Shown here piece after piece: positions 30,813 through 32,662 of a stretch of 32,662 bases of DNA. Numbering within the stretch: the stretch's first letter is position 1; the number at the start of each line of letters is the position of its first letter. The position numbers and the translations under genes were made by a program. The notes beneath the pieces are model-generated. The model searched no databases. It had not been told where the DNA came from and was given only the letters and a program-made list of their open reading frames with translations. Source of the DNA: Ettlia oleoabundans (taxonomy: Eukaryota > Chlorophyta > Chlorophyceae > Chlamydomonadales); NCBI GenBank assembly GCA_019693395.1, contig JAAMXP010001822.1, positions 1-32,662 of the forward strand, given 5' to 3'.

Positions 30813-31626
30813 TGTGGTGCCAGCGCTGTGAGCATGACACATAAGCTAATGCCGTCAGCGATGGACAGTGGAGTGGCAGGCAGCACTCGCTCACATAATT
30901 TTGTTACTGCATCATTTGATTAATTCCTTACCAGTTGACACAGTCCAACTTTGAGAGTAATGCTCTCACACTGAGGGCACCAATGAATGAGCTGTATTGC
31001 ACACCTCAAGTTGCACTTTGGGCTTGATGGATAGCATATTGCTTAGCAGCTGGGCAGGCAGGCAGGAAGGCTGGCGACGGGTGGACAGCCAGCGACAATA
31101 TTCTTGATTGATGCATTTAGCACGACGACTTGCTGTAGGTCGATTGATAGGCGACTTGATGATAGTCATAGGATCTCGGTCTCACACTGCACCTGTATTG
31201 AGGCAGACACTGCAGCTGCATCACTCAAAATACGATTCCTCCGTCAACTCGATAGCAATAGAGGCTGTTCCAGAGCAAGCCGGTGACCTGATGCAGTTTG
31301 TGCACTGCCACACCGCCAGGGGCTTAAAGGCATGGCTGTTTGAAAGAACATAAAAAGCACTTTCGACTCAAAAGAAGCGACTTTTCACACACAGTGGCCT
31401 GGTTGTTTTGGGATCCTCCTGCTGGCAAAAATGCGTGTTACAGGAAATAAAGCTAATAGAGTGCTATAAGCAAGGGAGGTTGGTACGGTCTGGGAGGAAG
31501 GATACGTCCAATGTGGTACTGTCAAAGAGGCGGTGGGAAGATAGGTTATTGGTTAAGTGCATGGGGTCAGCTGTACATACATGTATTTCACAGTTAGGCA
31601 AAGGATACAGATCCACAGATGCATGA
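30813..31626. other. Tail-to-tail 3' region of HisA and PAN2
   Basis: These 814 bases lie between convergent stop codons. I see no exon or RNA gene. No plus-strand TGTAA was found between the HisA stop and about 31260, so the HisA poly(A) signal is not identified. Confidence 0.6.
31438..31442 (-). terminator. Candidate poly(A) signal TGTAA for PAN2
   Basis: The plus strand reads TTACA, 185 bases past the PAN2 stop on the minus strand. It matches the chlorophyte polyadenylation motif. Confidence 0.5.
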
Positions 31627-32662
31627 CTAGCGCTTGGTGTGGCCCCGCTGGCAGCCCATGCCATGCATGCCGCGCTGCTGCTGGTACTGCTGCTGGTGTG
31701 GGTGGTGCTGATGGTAAGGATTTCCCACCCCGCCGCTGCTGCCACCCATACCACCCCCGGAGCGCCCCTGCATCGGCTGTGCCGCGCCGCTGGCAGCATT
31801 GGCGCCCCCAGCATAGGCAGCTGGTGGCTGCTGCGGTGCCGGATGCGGCTTGCCGTCCTTCCACACCACCGGCTCCCACCCAAACCGCTTGCCCCAGTCG
31901 TACATCTCCTGCACAACACAGCAGCAAGCCAAAGCACAGCACAGAATGCCACAGCATGAGCCCTTGATAGTTTCTGTAATGAGACAAATCTCACTCTCAA
32001 GCGTGCAATTTCCAGAGTCACGGGCACCAACCTGAACTACTGTGGCACCCGCAATCGGTGCGAGGCGGCCTGAATCCACCGCAGTAAGCCGAGGGCCAGA
32101 CACAGGTCCATGGCGGGGCAGACCCCAACAGGCACGCAGCTGGTGCTTAAAGCAGCCCCAGCACGCAGCATGCACCCTCCTCACCTGCAGCTTGGCCTCA
32201 AAGGCGCCCTCCCGCACCAATTGCTGGTACACATCGTACAGCCTGCGGTACACGCGGCAAGTAGAATCGGCAGGAAGAAAGAACCAGCAACGTGACATTT
32301 ATGGCAAGGATCCATTGCCAGCAACGTCCAACCCTCGGCTCCACTTTGTTCTGTGCAATTGCCCTTTCAGCCAGCTTACCTGCCCTCCCACCATCCCATG
32401 CATTCAAGCACATGCACAGTAGCGCTACAGCTGCGTCCTGAGTAGAGCCATGCCATGAAGCCACCCATTCAACCACCTCCCCACCTGCCAGTATCTCCCC
32501 CACCCACCCCACCTCAGCGCGGTGGCTGCGTCCTCTATTGAGTCGTGTGTATGCTCCTGTATGGATGCACGCAGCAGGTAGGAGGCCAGGAAGCGCAGGG
32601 AGAGCTTGCGGGACCGCTTGGCGTGGAACAGGTCCACCGTGTCCACTATCTGTTTCGGTTTT
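31627..32662 (-). CDS. PAN2: PAN2 deadenylase, C-terminal part (5' part beyond window)
   Basis: Visible exons are 32513 to the right edge, 32185-32242 and 31627-31908 (TAG), joined in frame. The first exon gives QIVDTVDLFHAKRSRKLSLR, then SLRFLASYLLRASIQEHTHD and SIEDAATALR. This is the end of the DEDDh exonuclease domain of PAN2, with the exo III pattern H-x4-D in HDSIED. The second exon, LYDVYQQLVREGAFEAKLQ, is the helix that follows in PAN2. PAN2, with PAN3, trims mRNA poly(A) tails in the cytoplasm. After EMYDWGKRFGWEPVVW, where PAN2 normally ends within a few residues, there is a tail of about 75 residues rich in Gly, Gln, His, Ser and Ala (NPYHQHHPHQQQYQQQRG). The upstream WD40, UCH-like and remaining nuclease parts lie outside the window. 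Confidence 0.9.

Overview
This window is nuclear DNA of a eukaryote, most likely a chlorophyte green alga (Trebouxiophyceae-like, not resolvable further). The genes are split by many short GT-AG introns with TGCAG-type acceptors. Several 3' regions carry the algal poly(A) motif TGTAA. The histidine-biosynthesis gene is plant-like and has a plastid-transit-type N-terminus. The bZIP basic regions are of the N-R-x-K-Q-x-R-[FY]-R type. Exon joins were derived by hand from splice-site consensus and reading phase. The bZIP-3, bZIP-4, RTA1-like, lactonase and HisA models close in frame from ATG to stop.

Positions 1-13410 are a tandem array, all on the minus strand, of four paralogous bZIP transcription-factor genes at a period of about 3.7-4.1 kb. 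From left to right they are: bZIP-1 (cut by the left edge), bZIP-2 (a decayed pseudogene), bZIP-3 (481 aa) and bZIP-4 (463 aa). The two complete genes share a 10-exon architecture with nine introns in the same places. Each has an acidic-hydrophobic N-terminal motif, an atypical bZIP, and a C-terminal module of about 300 residues that I cannot assign to a family. A 92-base N gap lies between bZIP-3 and bZIP-4.

Positions 14409-16486 (minus) encode a seven-helix RTA1-like membrane protein, a family best known from fungi. Positions 17465-23057 (minus) encode a large multi-exon ATP-grasp ligase resembling carnosine synthase. It diverges head-to-head from a 389-aa beta-propeller lactonase of the 6-phosphogluconolactonase type (23657-25608, plus).

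The lactonase converges on NOL9/GRC3, the polynucleotide 5'-kinase of pre-rRNA processing (26036-28535, minus). NOL9 shares a 270-bp divergent promoter with the plastid HisA isomerase of histidine synthesis (28806-30812, plus). At the right edge is the C-terminal part of the PAN2 deadenylase (from 31627, minus), convergent with HisA. Apart from the bZIP array, the genes are a mix of metabolic and RNA-processing functions with no obvious shared pathway. I saw no mobile element, tRNA, rRNA or CRISPR array.
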